From Crocinitomicaceae bacterium (GTDB lineage: Bacteria > Bacteroidota > Bacteroidia > Flavobacteriales_D > Crocinitomicaceae): 64,000 nucleotides of DNA. Where the stretch lies: NCBI GenBank assembly GCA_024643725.1, contig JAHEMJ010000015.1, positions 186,001 to 250,000 of the forward strand. Direction: 5' to 3'. Under the pieces are notes generated by a model that was given only the letters and a program-made list of their open reading frames with translations, was not told where the DNA came from and searched no databases. The position numbers were made by a program, and so were the translations under genes. Of the stretch, positions 9,306-18,353 are shown piece by piece (positions within the stretch are counted from its first letter, which is position 1; every line of letters begins with the position of its first letter).

Positions 9306-10243
9306 GATTCTTTCAAGCTTTTAACAACGGAATCCAACAATGTAAATGTTTGTTCCGCCATTTTATTTTTTTCGTTATCCAAACAAGGATTTATTTCTAC
9401 CATTTCCAAACACGCCAATTGCTTCATTTGTGACATTTGGCACAGAATTTCATTAGCTTCGGCAAAACTCAATCCGTTAGGGACAGGTGTTCCCGTTCCG
9501 AACGAAGTTTCGCTCGGATCCATCGAGTCCACATCAAAGGATACGTAAACGATGTCGCAATTGGATAGTTTTTCTTTGATTTCTTGCAAACAAAGATTCA
9601 ATCCTCGTTCTCTCAATTCCTTTACGGTATAATTGCGCAAGTTCAATTGCTGCATGGCATGAATCTCTTCTTGTTCAACGTCTCGTACACCGATGTAAAT
9701 TAAATCTGCCGGTTTCAAGGAATGACTCTTCAATTGATTCCAGTATTGCATCGTGGTCAAGTCCAAGTTGTTTTTCTGCAAATCAGATTGATCAATACCC
9801 AAAGCAGTAGCGATCGGCATTCCGTGGATATTTCCCGAAGGGGTTGTATAAGGTGAATGAATGTCCGCATGCGCATCAATCCACAACACACCTAAGCGTT
9901 TTCCTGGAAAAGCCAATTTTAATCCCGCCATTGTTCCTCCTGCAGATCCGTGGTCTCCGGCGATAATCAATGGGAATTTTCCCGAATCAATCGTTTCTTT
10001 TACGTGGTTTTTTACCGTCTCAAAAACTTGAAGCACGCCATCAATGCGCTTTGCATAAGCGTAAGGAGTTGGACGATCTAACAAGTCGTTCCGGTGCGCT
10101 AAAGTCAATACGGGATGATCAGCGAATAACGTCGATTGTTGTTCACGCGCAGCACACCTCACCGCTTCAGGACCTAAGGAAGCACCGCGTGTTCCGGCAC
10201 CTAATTCCGATGGATTAAAAATAAATTGCAACTGTTTTGACAT
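9293..10243 (-). CDS. rocF: Arginase (ureohydrolase family)
   Basis: Manganese hydrolase splitting arginine to ornithine and urea. All signature blocks are visible: LGAGTRGASLGPEAVR near the start, AGDHGSAGG, WIDAHADIHS followed by SGNIHGMP, and VSFDVDSMDP, which supply the binuclear metal ligands. The SGNIHGM block favours arginase over agmatinase or formimidoylglutamase. I place the start at MSKQLQF (10243), 316 residues: the upstream ATG at 10270 would lie on top of the -7 promoter element, and a purine-rich AAAGGGAG sits just before 10243. It overlaps argS downstream, linking an arginine consumer to arginyl-tRNA formation. Confidence 0.88.
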   Translation of the reverse strand: MSKQLQFIFNPSELGAGTRGASLGPEAVRCAAREQQSTLFADHPVLTLAHRNDLLDRPTPYAYAKRIDGVLQVFETVKNHVKETIDSGKFPLIIAGDHGSAGGTMAGLKLAFPGKRLGVLWIDAHADIHSPYTTPSGNIHGMPIATALGIDQSDLQKNNLDLTTMQYWNQLKSHSLKPADLIYIGVRDVEQEEIHAMQQLNLRNYTVKELRERGLNLCLQEIKEKLSNCDIVYVSFDVDSMDPSETSFGTGTPVPNGLSFAEANEILCQMSQMKQLACLEMVEINPCLDNEKNKMAEQTFTLLDSVVKSLKESWNN

Positions 10244-10266
10244 AAAACTCCCTTTCATCGGGCTAG

Positions 10267-10275
10267 GCAAATTTA
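10267..10275 (-). promoter_or_regulatory. Promoter -7 element for arginase-argS
   Basis: On the minus strand this reads TAAATTTGC, a perfect TAnnTTTGC, 23 nt before the arginase ATG. I see no convincing -33 TTG at the usual distance. Confidence 0.5.
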
Positions 10276-10330
10276 CAACATTCCCAAGGAAGTATTGGCT
10301 TTTAGTCCCTGAAGTTCTTCAATAAATACC

Positions 10331-10338
10331 TATATTTG
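10331..10338 (+). promoter_or_regulatory. Possible -7 element for the 217-residue gene
   Basis: TATATTTG matches TAnnTTTG 34 nt before the ATG at 10373. There is no clear -33 partner. Confidence 0.35.
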
Positions 10339-10372
10339 TTAACACATCACACGACGAATCAACACCTTTTAC

Positions 10373-11026
10373 ATGCAACATTTACGCCTATTCCTTTTGT
10401 TTATTTTGGCTTTTAGTGCGACGGTAAACGCCCAGCAAAATGGACATTTCAATGGCGCATTGACCTATCGAATCGAACGCGTGGATGTCGCCGATTCCGT
10501 TCAAGCGAAAATGATCATTTTTGCCCGCGATTCCATGATAAAAATCGTGAATTTCAGCACGGATTTCGGAAAACAAGAAACCATTAAGCACCTTGTCTAT
10601 CAAAAGAAATACGTACTAATCGACCTCGATGGAAGCAAGTTTGCGATTCAAATGAAGGACAGTAGTTCGGATCAATCAGAAAAGTCATATCGCTTTCGAA
10701 AAATCAAAGGACATGAAAAAATTGCCGGGATAAAAGGCAAGAAATTGGCATTTCAATACAAATTGATGAAAAACGAACTGACCATCGTTTATACAGATAA
10801 AATTCCGGCGAAATACTTGGACGCATACACGGATGCACCAGGATTACTTTTGCAATATTACGTTGTCAATGACCATGGATTATTCAAATACACATTGGAA
10901 TCGATCGATTACAAAACACCGCCACTCACTTTATTTATGATTCCTTCAGATTATCAGCGAATTAGCTTCAAAGATTTTATCGAGAAACAACAAAGAGCAG
11001 GACACTCCAGTATTCCCAATAACTAA
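10373..11026 (+). CDS. Exported protein of unknown function, DUF4412/GLPGLI-like
   Basis: A 217-residue protein with a clean signal peptide ending TVNAQQ. The mature part opens with FNGALTYRIE and continues with alternating beta strands, KGHEKIAGIKGKKLAFQY and a C-terminal substrate-like LTLFMIPSDYQRISF. This pattern, in which an early YRIE strand is followed by an I-A-G-I/K-kk turn and a proline-rich end, recalls DUF4412 and GLPGLI periplasmic beta proteins of Bacteroidota; assignment is by impression only. It stands alone between divergent arginase and downstream ftsK, which starts 85 nt later. No enzymatic motif is visible. Confidence 0.6.
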   Translation: MQHLRLFLLFILAFSATVNAQQNGHFNGALTYRIERVDVADSVQAKMIIFARDSMIKIVNFSTDFGKQETIKHLVYQKKYVLIDLDGSKFAIQMKDSSSDQSEKSYRFRKIKGHEKIAGIKGKKLAFQYKLMKNELTIVYTDKIPAKYLDAYTDAPGLLLQYYVVNDHGLFKYTLESIDYKTPPLTLFMIPSDYQRISFKDFIEKQQRAGHSSIPNN

Positions 11027-11111
11027 CAAATTCTTGTTTATACTATTCCTTCTGTGCTGTTAGGGATGTGACCTTATCGCTTATCTTCGTTGGATATTGC
11101 ACAAAGAGCGA

Positions 11112-13682
11112 ATGGAAGACAACGAATTTATACCAAAAAGAGAGGCTGGACAAGAGAAATCTAGCTCATCTGCGAACACAAAAAAAACGGAGAAACCAAC
11201 AAAACAAGCGAAAGAAAAAAGTCCTTCGCGCTGGAGTTTTGCCGGAAAGTTCGATCAACAAAGAGTTAAAGTCATTCTTGGCTCTACCCTTTCTCTTTTA
11301 TCCATCTACTTATTCTTGGCGTGTTTGTCCTACCTATTTACTTGGACAGAAGACCAAGACCGTATTCTTCAGCGCTCGTTTTTAGATTACATTTTTGACA
11401 CGACAGAGGCACCTGTTCAGAACTGGCTGGGGAAATTTGGTGCATGGACATCCCACCTCTTGATTTACCGCTTATTTGGAATTACTTCCTTCGGGATTTG
11501 CTTCTTAATGCTGATTTCCGGTATTCGCATTTTATTCGATTACACGATTGTTCCAATCGGTCGAGCATTTACCATCACAATCGCTTACATGTTGTGGGGA
11601 TCGATATTTCTTGGATTCTTTAGTGATCAATTGAATTACCTTGGAGGAACCTTTGGATTTTACATCAACGAATGGCTCATGTTAACCCTAGGAAATTTCG
11701 GGTCATTTGCCTTAAGTTTAGTACTTCTTTATGTCATCACCACCTTGATTTTCAATCCAAATTACGCCAAGTGGTTGGACTTTATTTTTAGTCGTGAAAA
11801 ATCGGAACAAGAAGCGAACGAAATAGACGAACAGGTGGGGAACACGCGTCATTCCTATGAAGATATTTTCGTTGTTAACACAATCAAAGATGAAGAAATT
11901 CAAGCCGATGTGATTTCCGAAACAGTAGACTTTTCCGAAAGTAAGGAAGAGGATGAAGATGTTTTCTTCGACGAAAGTGAATTGATTGTTTCGAGTAAAT
12001 TCCCAGAGGAAGAAGCATCTGATGACCAAGATGATTTCGAAATTGAAATTGCACAGGAACCAGAACCAAGCATCGTTTCAACACCAGTGAGTCCGATTCC
12101 ATCAATGGGTTCGAACGCGACACAGAAATCAGACGACGATGAATTGGCCAATCGTTTAGTGAGTGAATACGGGGAATATGACCCGACAAAAGACCTAGAA
12201 GGATACATCTTACCTCCTTTGGACTTAATGAAAGACTGGGGAACAAGCGGAGTGTCCGTGAGCAAGGAAGAACTAGAAACAAACAAGGATAAAATCGTTC
12301 AAACCTTACAACATTACAAAATTGAAATCGCAAAAATCAAAGCAACTGTAGGACCAACCGTAACCTTGTACGAAATCGTTCCTGCACCAGGTGTACGTAT
12401 TTCCAAAATCAAGAATCTAGAGGATGACATTGCCTTGAGTTTATCTGCATTAGGTATTCGTATTATTGCGCCAATTCCAGGAAAAGGCACCATTGGTATC
12501 GAAGTGCCAAATTCCAATCCGGAAATGGTCAGCATGCGTTCACTCATTGCCTCAGACAAATTCCAACATTTTGATGGCGAACTTCCAATAGTTATGGGTA
12601 AAACCATCACCAACGAGACCTATGTATTTGACTTAACGAAAATGCCTCACTTATTGGTCGCTGGAGCAACTGGACAAGGAAAATCCGTCGGATTGAACGC
12701 CATTTTAATCTCTATTTTATACAAAAAACATCCCGCTCAAGTCAAGTTCGTATTGGTGGATCCGAAAAAAGTGGAGTTGACTTTGTACAACAAAATCGAA
12801 CGTCACTTCTTAGCGAAATTACCAGGGGAAGAAGATGCGATTATTACGGACACATCCAAGGTAGTCAATACGTTGAACTCCTTGTGTATCGAAATGGATG
12901 AACGCTATGAGTTGCTTAAAAATGCGGGAGTTCGAACGATTAAAGAATACAACGCCAAGTTCATTGCGCGCCGTTTAAATCCAGAGAAAGGACACCGCTA
13001 TTTACCATATATCGTCGTGTTAATTGATGAGTTCGCCGACCTCATTATGACGGCTGGTAAAGAAGTGGAACATCCGATTGCTCGTATTGCTCAACTTGCC
13101 CGTGCTATTGGAATTCACCTCATTGTGGCAACTCAACGTCCATCGGTGAATGTCATCACCGGAATGATTAAAGCCAATTTCCCTGCGCGCATCGCCTTCC
13201 GTGTACTTTCGAAAATTGACTCTAGAACCATCCTAGACGCCTCTGGTGCAGATCAATTAATTGGACGTGGAGATATGTTGATTTCAACCGGATCAGACAT
13301 GAAACGTCTGCAATGTGGATTTGTCGATACGCCTGAAGTCGAAGAAATCTGTAGTTTCATCGGTGACCAACGGGCCTATCCTGAAGCATTGATTTTACCT
13401 GAATACGTTCCTGAAGGAAGCGAATTAGGTGGGGACATCGACATGAATGAAATCGATCCAATGTTTGTGGATTCAGCTCGCATCGTTGTGATTAATCAAC
13501 AAGGATCCGCTAGTTTGTTGCAACGCAAATTGAAATTGGGTTATAACCGAGCTGGACGCATTGTCGATCAACTAGAAGGCATGGGGATTATCGGTTCTTT
13601 CCAAGGCAGTAAAGCTCGCGAAGTATTGTTTGGAGATATTGAAAGCTTGGATGAATTCCTGCGCACAAAAGGCCTGATCTAA
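11112..13682 (+). CDS. ftsK: DNA translocase FtsK/SpoIIIE family
   Basis: Hexameric ATP-driven pump that clears and aligns chromosome termini at the division septum. Four membrane spans lie at about residues 55-210, then an acidic disordered linker of roughly 120 residues, then the motor with Walker A GATGQGKS near residue 517 and Walker B VLIDEFADLIM, and a C-terminal winged-helix gamma domain (INQQGSASLLQRKLKLGYNR) that reads orienting sequences. I use the ATG at 11112 (MEDNEF); an in-frame TTG lies 15 nt upstream. The stop overlaps the convergent VOC gene by 4 nt. Confidence 0.95.
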   Translation: MEDNEFIPKREAGQEKSSSSANTKKTEKPTKQAKEKSPSRWSFAGKFDQQRVKVILGSTLSLLSIYLFLACLSYLFTWTEDQDRILQRSFLDYIFDTTEAPVQNWLGKFGAWTSHLLIYRLFGITSFGICFLMLISGIRILFDYTIVPIGRAFTITIAYMLWGSIFLGFFSDQLNYLGGTFGFYINEWLMLTLGNFGSFALSLVLLYVITTLIFNPNYAKWLDFIFSREKSEQEANEIDEQVGNTRHSYEDIFVVNTIKDEEIQADVISETVDFSESKEEDEDVFFDESELIVSSKFPEEEASDDQDDFEIEIAQEPEPSIVSTPVSPIPSMGSNATQKSDDDELANRLVSEYGEYDPTKDLEGYILPPLDLMKDWGTSGVSVSKEELETNKDKIVQTLQHYKIEIAKIKATVGPTVTLYEIVPAPGVRISKIKNLEDDIALSLSALGIRIIAPIPGKGTIGIEVPNSNPEMVSMRSLIASDKFQHFDGELPIVMGKTITNETYVFDLTKMPHLLVAGATGQGKSVGLNAILISILYKKHPAQVKFVLVDPKKVELTLYNKIERHFLAKLPGEEDAIITDTSKVVNTLNSLCIEMDERYELLKNAGVRTIKEYNAKFIARRLNPEKGHRYLPYIVVLIDEFADLIMTAGKEVEHPIARIAQLARAIGIHLIVATQRPSVNVITGMIKANFPARIAFRVLSKIDSRTILDASGADQLIGRGDMLISTGSDMKRLQCGFVDTPEVEEICSFIGDQRAYPEALILPEYVPEGSELGGDIDMNEIDPMFVDSARIVVINQQGSASLLQRKLKLGYNRAGRIVDQLEGMGIIGSFQGSKAREVLFGDIESLDEFLRTKGLI

Positions 13683-14752
13683 TCCTTCACCCGGTTAAAA
13701 CGCATTGCTTTTAACATCCATTTGGGTAATGGTTTCCATGCACGATTTGGCTTTAATTGCACATACCATCCGATTTTTTTCAGAATGGGAACTTTGTGAG
13801 TCTCCACAAATTCTATCCACGTTCCATCTGGATCCTCGATATAGGAAAAGCGTCCACTCGCCGACCCCATTTGAAAACTATTCGCACTGTCCACGGTAAA
13901 CGGAAATCCAGCGTTTTCACACGCTTTTTGAAATGCATCCATTCCTTGGATGTCAAAACATAAGTGAATAAAACCCCAATCTCCCCAAAAACGATCTTGA
14001 AAAATTCGTTTCACATCCGTTCGATCGAGGGACTGAACTAGTTCAATTTCGGTGATTCCGAGCAACTCCGAAAATGAACCATTACGGACCGATGGATGAG
14101 TCAGACGAACTCGTCTGAAGCTACCGTCACCAGCAGGCAAATCTCCAAAATCTTCAAAGGTATTTACATGGTCTAATTCAACAAGTTCATAACCTAATAT
14201 ATCACGGTATAAAGAAAGGGATTTTGCCATATCAGAAACACCGATGGTCATTCCGCAAACACCCCCACACATCGATGGATGATTGGTATTACCAAACCAT
14301 GAGCGGCCTTCCACAATTTGGAATAAATTGTCATTTGGATCCTTCACGAAAAAGGACCACTTCCCTATTTGATCCTTTTTTGGAGCACCTAATACTTGTG
14401 CACCTTGAGCGATTAAATAGGAATAACTGGCATGAACATCGCGGGATTTAATTTTACAAATGGTCAAACCTAAGTCCCCCAATTGAAGCTCAAAACGTGC
14501 CTTTTCCGTGGAGCGGGATGTAAACTGCCAGATTTCAAATCCACCTCCGCCATTCATGCTCATCGCCAAGGTTGCCGTGCGCTCATGAATAACTCCACCC
14601 GTGTATCTTGTCATCAAGGGTGCAGGTGCTGCCTCATCAAAAATACGCACGTCCATTCCAAAAGACCTGCGATACCAGGTCCATATTTCTGGAATATTTG
14701 GTACACCAATCCCTACTTGTTGGATTCCAGAATTTAAATATAATCCCTCCAT
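13679..14752 (-). CDS. Two-domain VOC (glyoxalase/dioxygenase fold) protein
   Basis: A 357-residue protein with two vicinal-oxygen-chelate modules. The first begins IQQVGIGVPNIPEIWTWYRR and ends WSFFVKDPNDNLFQIVEG; the second begins CGMTIGVSDMAKSLSLYRD and ends FSYIEDPDGTWIEFVETH. The terminal Glu of each module and His in FIHLCFDIQ are candidate metal ligands, but the first module starts with VGIGV and lacks an obvious His there, so only one site may be metal-loaded. Substrate unknown; glyoxalase-like or ring-cleaving activity are both possible. There is no signal peptide. The gene sits 3 nt downstream of the patatin gene on the same strand, so the pair is likely co-transcribed. Confidence 0.8.
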   Translation of the reverse strand: MEGLYLNSGIQQVGIGVPNIPEIWTWYRRSFGMDVRIFDEAAPAPLMTRYTGGVIHERTATLAMSMNGGGGFEIWQFTSRSTEKARFELQLGDLGLTICKIKSRDVHASYSYLIAQGAQVLGAPKKDQIGKWSFFVKDPNDNLFQIVEGRSWFGNTNHPSMCGGVCGMTIGVSDMAKSLSLYRDILGYELVELDHVNTFEDFGDLPAGDGSFRRVRLTHPSVRNGSFSELLGITEIELVQSLDRTDVKRIFQDRFWGDWGFIHLCFDIQGMDAFQKACENAGFPFTVDSANSFQMGSASGRFSYIEDPDGTWIEFVETHKVPILKKIGWYVQLKPNRAWKPLPKWMLKAMRFNRVKD

Positions 14753-14755
14753 ATA

Positions 14756-17062
14756 TTATCTAACCGCTCGTTCATTAAACAAGACGTAGCCAAAACTCAA
14801 TTGTAAAAACCACGGATTCTCTTGTTTCGGAAAATAATTTAAGGTTGCTCGCACTGGTCCAATAGGCGTATCATATACCAAAGAAGACGAAGCGACCATG
14901 GAATGAACTTGCAGTGGTTTGCCATATTGAATGGTACCATCTAGATTTTGCTGCAATTGCACGATCGGTTGAAAATAATAAACATCTAAACGATAATCGA
15001 GCTTCTTTACAATTTCGAAAATCACATTTGTCCCTAAACCAAAATATTGGGTTGCTCGATATTCAGGCAAGAAAAAAGTCTCCATATCTGGAACGAGGTT
15101 AAAAGAAGGCATGGACAACAAACTCGCTGTATAATTAGCAAACAATGACTGACTATTCACGACCGTTTTACCATGTAAGCCTAAATGAAATTTACCTTGA
15201 TTTAATACAAAAGATTGAAATTCAGCTTGTACACTCAGCCACTGATGTTGTTTTTCCACCGTATCTTTCAATATGGATGTTGTTCCAGGAACCGTTCGCT
15301 CAAAGCCATTTACATAGCGCGCCTTCACTTGGAAAAAATGCCCAGAAGTGGCAAACTGTTTTTTGTTCAAACTATTTTTTGTGTATTCCAAGCTGAAGGA
15401 TGTCCCGTAAAAACGCGTATAATCTGCAGTGTCTTTATTTGTGAACTGACTCGATTGATAATAATCATCTTCTAGGCTAAAGTAGCGCGCATCCATCATC
15501 CATCTGGCATTGTTTCCAAGTGGTAATTTTATTTTTGCTCCAGTATACGCCTCATTTTGCACCAAGAAAGATGGTTTCACATCCTCAAAAAACGTGGCGA
15601 AACTGCGAAAATAATCCCAGCGATTTAACGTGAAATATCCAGAGATGGAAATCGGGAAAACGGAGGGAATGACCAATTCGTAATTGGTTCTCAAGGAACC
15701 ATAAAATTTTCCAAAATACGATTCAGCGCTGATCTTATGTGAAACGCGTCCAATGCTGCGATACGTTAAATTAAAATATCCAGTATTCACTGCACGGGAG
15801 GAAATGAGTCCGCCGAAATCAGCGCGAAATTCTTTCGACTTCTTCACTTTTAAAAGGAGTTCCAAAGTGCCATCCGATTTTGCTTGAAAATTTGGATAAA
15901 TAAAATCAATTTGAGGAGTGGATGCCAAACGAAAATACCGCTCTTCCAGCAAAGATTCGCCTAAAATACGGTGGCTTTTTTGCGGCAAAATAAACACATT
16001 GGCATATTTGAATTCATTCTTCTTTACGGCTTCCGTTTTCACCGAGGATACACGTATCGGTAATATTTTCTCCTGAAATTTCTTTCTTTTCAAAGCCAAA
16101 GAATCGGGATCTTCTCTCCTCGTGATCAATAATTCCAAGGAATCAATTTTTGCCAAAGTGGCACGATACCCGTCGTCAATCGCTTGTTTCACGTCCTCAA
16201 AGTCAAAGGTACCGACAACGGTTTGTGGTTCAATGATCAATCCTTCCTGACATGGGAGATTATAATTGGTTGGCGTGGTCATCATGCTTGATAGTAGACC
16301 AAAGAAATCATTTTCATTCGAAGTGATTTCATTCTTGGTGACATTGCTTCCAATGATAAAATCCGCAGGGAAAGATTCGTACATAACATTTAACGGAAAG
16401 TTGTTGTATAATCCGCCATCGAAATACAAAACCCCATTAATGCGAATGGGATTCAGGTACAATGGAAAAGTCATGGATGCCCTGACAGATTCATTTAGGT
16501 TTCCATTGGAGAACACCACACTTTCCTTTTTAATCACATCGGACGCTACACAGCGAAATGGGACAAACAATTGATCGTAATTATTCCCAATGGACGCACT
16601 CGTTCTTCCGAAAATGCGCAGCATTTCAAAATCAAAATAGGTGGGGTTAACAAACGAAAGAGGAATGGATTTTTGCAAAATACTATCCTTAGAAAAAGGA
16701 ATGTTAAACATGCTGCTTGTGTTGGAATCATCGAAGAAAAAGAACTTCTTTTCGACCTCAACCTCTCCTTTCACCATGAGTTGAAAAGGCTCACTTAAAA
16801 TATAGGCTTCGATTTCCGCTGGAGAATACCCACATGCGTACATACTTGCAACGAGCGCACCTGCAGAAGTACCCACTACAAAGTCAATTGGAATGTGTCT
16901 TTCTTCCAAGGCTTTAAGGACACCAACATGCGCAACGCCAGCTGCGCCACCACCACTTAAAACCACTCCGATTTTTTGCTGTGCGTCACATTCTGTAGGC
17001 AGAATGAAAAAAAGTGAAAAAATAAAGGCCCAGAAACTTCGCAAATTCGTTCTTTTGTACAA
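14756..17062 (-). CDS. Patatin-like phospholipase fused to an outer-membrane beta barrel
   Basis: A surface or periplasmic acyl hydrolase carried by its own barrel. After a signal peptide ending CDAQQ comes the patatin domain with the oxyanion glycines LSGGGAAG, nucleophile Ser66 in GTSAG and the catalytic Asp in FDGGLYNN near residue 215. A region of short repeats (about 370-430), probably POTRA-like, precedes a C-terminal D15/Omp85-like barrel of alternating aromatic strands ending in FGYVLFN and a charged tail. The architecture is the type Vd (PlpD-like) plan that is common in Bacteroidota. The gene diverges from the rRNA methyltransferase gene with only 22 nt between starts. Confidence 0.9.
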   Translation of the reverse strand: MYKRTNLRSFWAFIFSLFFILPTECDAQQKIGVVLSGGGAAGVAHVGVLKALEERHIPIDFVVGTSAGALVASMYACGYSPAEIEAYILSEPFQLMVKGEVEVEKKFFFFDDSNTSSMFNIPFSKDSILQKSIPLSFVNPTYFDFEMLRIFGRTSASIGNNYDQLFVPFRCVASDVIKKESVVFSNGNLNESVRASMTFPLYLNPIRINGVLYFDGGLYNNFPLNVMYESFPADFIIGSNVTKNEITSNENDFFGLLSSMMTTPTNYNLPCQEGLIIEPQTVVGTFDFEDVKQAIDDGYRATLAKIDSLELLITRREDPDSLALKRKKFQEKILPIRVSSVKTEAVKKNEFKYANVFILPQKSHRILGESLLEERYFRLASTPQIDFIYPNFQAKSDGTLELLLKVKKSKEFRADFGGLISSRAVNTGYFNLTYRSIGRVSHKISAESYFGKFYGSLRTNYELVIPSVFPISISGYFTLNRWDYFRSFATFFEDVKPSFLVQNEAYTGAKIKLPLGNNARWMMDARYFSLEDDYYQSSQFTNKDTADYTRFYGTSFSLEYTKNSLNKKQFATSGHFFQVKARYVNGFERTVPGTTSILKDTVEKQHQWLSVQAEFQSFVLNQGKFHLGLHGKTVVNSQSLFANYTASLLSMPSFNLVPDMETFFLPEYRATQYFGLGTNVIFEIVKKLDYRLDVYYFQPIVQLQQNLDGTIQYGKPLQVHSMVASSSLVYDTPIGPVRATLNYFPKQENPWFLQLSFGYVLFNERAVR

Positions 17063-17084
17063 AGTTAGACCTTATAACGAGAAA

Positions 17085-18290
17085 ATGGAAAAGAAGAGCA
17101 CGGGAAATAAAGAAGAGTTGAAAATCACCTTGAAATGTTTGTTTGGATTTGAACAAACCTTAGTCGAAGAATTAGAAGAACTTGGCTATCCCAAAGCGGA
17201 ATTATTGAATCGTGCTGTGCGCATTACCGGATCTTGGAGAGATGTGTATTATTTGAATCTCTACGCACGTTGTGCGATTTCCATTTTAGTCGAAATCGAC
17301 AAGTTTTACATCAACTCAGAGGAAGACTTGTACCGTCGATCTATGAAAATCAAATGGACGGAAATTTTCGATGTGTCCAAAACATTTGCGGTGAAAGGAG
17401 CTGTCTTCTCGACCCTATTTAACAATACACAGTATCCATACTTAGTGGTGAAAGATGCCATTGTTGATTCATTTCGCAACGCATTGGATGAGCGTCCAGA
17501 TGTCGAATTGAAACGTCCACAAGTATTATTTGACCTATATATCAAAGAACGCGAAGTAACCATCTCTATGAACACAAGTGGTATTCCCTTGTTCCAACGA
17601 GGATACCGCGAAGCTGTTGGTGATGCTCCCATGAACGAAGTGGTTGCCGCGAGTTTAATCCGTTTATCCAAATGGGATAGAAAAACGACTTTCTTGGATC
17701 CTTTCTGTGGATCGGGAACCTTGTTAATGGAGGCCGCATTATTGGCATCAGGTATTCCTTCGAACATCGAGCGTCAACATTATGCGTTTAAAAACCTGAA
17801 AAATTACGACGAATCGATTTGGAACGAGATTTACGATAACGCGCCGAGAACGGTTCGTTCCTTACCATGTAAAATCATGGGATCTGATTTATCCGATGAA
17901 ATGATATTAAAAACGAGACGCAATTTGCGCTCCATGAGTTTTGGCCGCTTCATTGAAACAAAGGCCTGTTCTTTCGAAGAAAATACGAAAACGGACGATG
18001 AAGCTATCTTCATTTTAACGAATCCACCATACGGAGAGCGTTTAGCAGCGAATACCCAAGAATTGTATGAGAACATTGGAAATTGGCTCAAGCACACGAT
18101 GACCAACTCGCAAGCTTGGATTATTACGTCAAGTGAAGATGGATTGAAATCCATAGGACTGCGTCCAAGTGTGAAGCACAAAGTCTTCAACGGAGATTTA
18201 GAATGTAGCTTCCGCATGTTTGAAACCTATGCAGGATCAAAGCGAACGCATTTCCCGTTTGATGAGCAAGCAGAAAAGGAAGACGAATAA
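17085..18290 (+). CDS. THUMP-domain 23S rRNA guanine-N2 methyltransferase (RlmL N-half type)
   Basis: SAM-dependent RNA methyltransferase of about 401 residues. An N-terminal THUMP domain (LKCLFGFEQTLVEELEELGY onward) binds RNA; the Rossmann core has the SAM motif FLDPFCGSGTLLMEAA and the catalytic NPPY (ILTNPPYGERL). It corresponds to the N-terminal half of E. coli RlmL, which makes m2G2445, without the fused RlmK half, as is usual outside Gammaproteobacteria. The start at 17085 (MEKKSTGNKEE) is chosen because the longer frame runs back through the divergent patatin gene. Target position is inferred from family only. Confidence 0.88.
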   Translation: MEKKSTGNKEELKITLKCLFGFEQTLVEELEELGYPKAELLNRAVRITGSWRDVYYLNLYARCAISILVEIDKFYINSEEDLYRRSMKIKWTEIFDVSKTFAVKGAVFSTLFNNTQYPYLVVKDAIVDSFRNALDERPDVELKRPQVLFDLYIKEREVTISMNTSGIPLFQRGYREAVGDAPMNEVVAASLIRLSKWDRKTTFLDPFCGSGTLLMEAALLASGIPSNIERQHYAFKNLKNYDESIWNEIYDNAPRTVRSLPCKIMGSDLSDEMILKTRRNLRSMSFGRFIETKACSFEENTKTDDEAIFILTNPPYGERLAANTQELYENIGNWLKHTMTNSQAWIITSSEDGLKSIGLRPSVKHKVFNGDLECSFRMFETYAGSKRTHFPFDEQAEKEDE

Positions 18291-18312
18291 AATGATGACT
18301 AGTGACTAGTCC

Positions 18313-18353
18313 TAAAAAAAAAGCCCTGACAGAAACGTCAGGGCTTTTTTTTA
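18313..18353. terminator. Bidirectional terminator between methyltransferase and citrate synthase genes
   Basis: Perfect 9-bp stem AGCCCTGAC / GTCAGGGCT with loop AGAAAC, preceded by nine A and followed by a run of T. It reaches the TAA stop of the convergent citrate synthase gene. Confidence 0.9.

Noticed and set aside
11097..11111. TTG start for ftsK upstream of the ATG
   Set aside because: It only adds five residues (MHKER) and the ATG at 11112 fits better.
18297..18310. Tandem GACTAGT repeat (twice) before a terminator
   Set aside because: Two copies of seven bases in a short gap; too little to be an attachment site or element.
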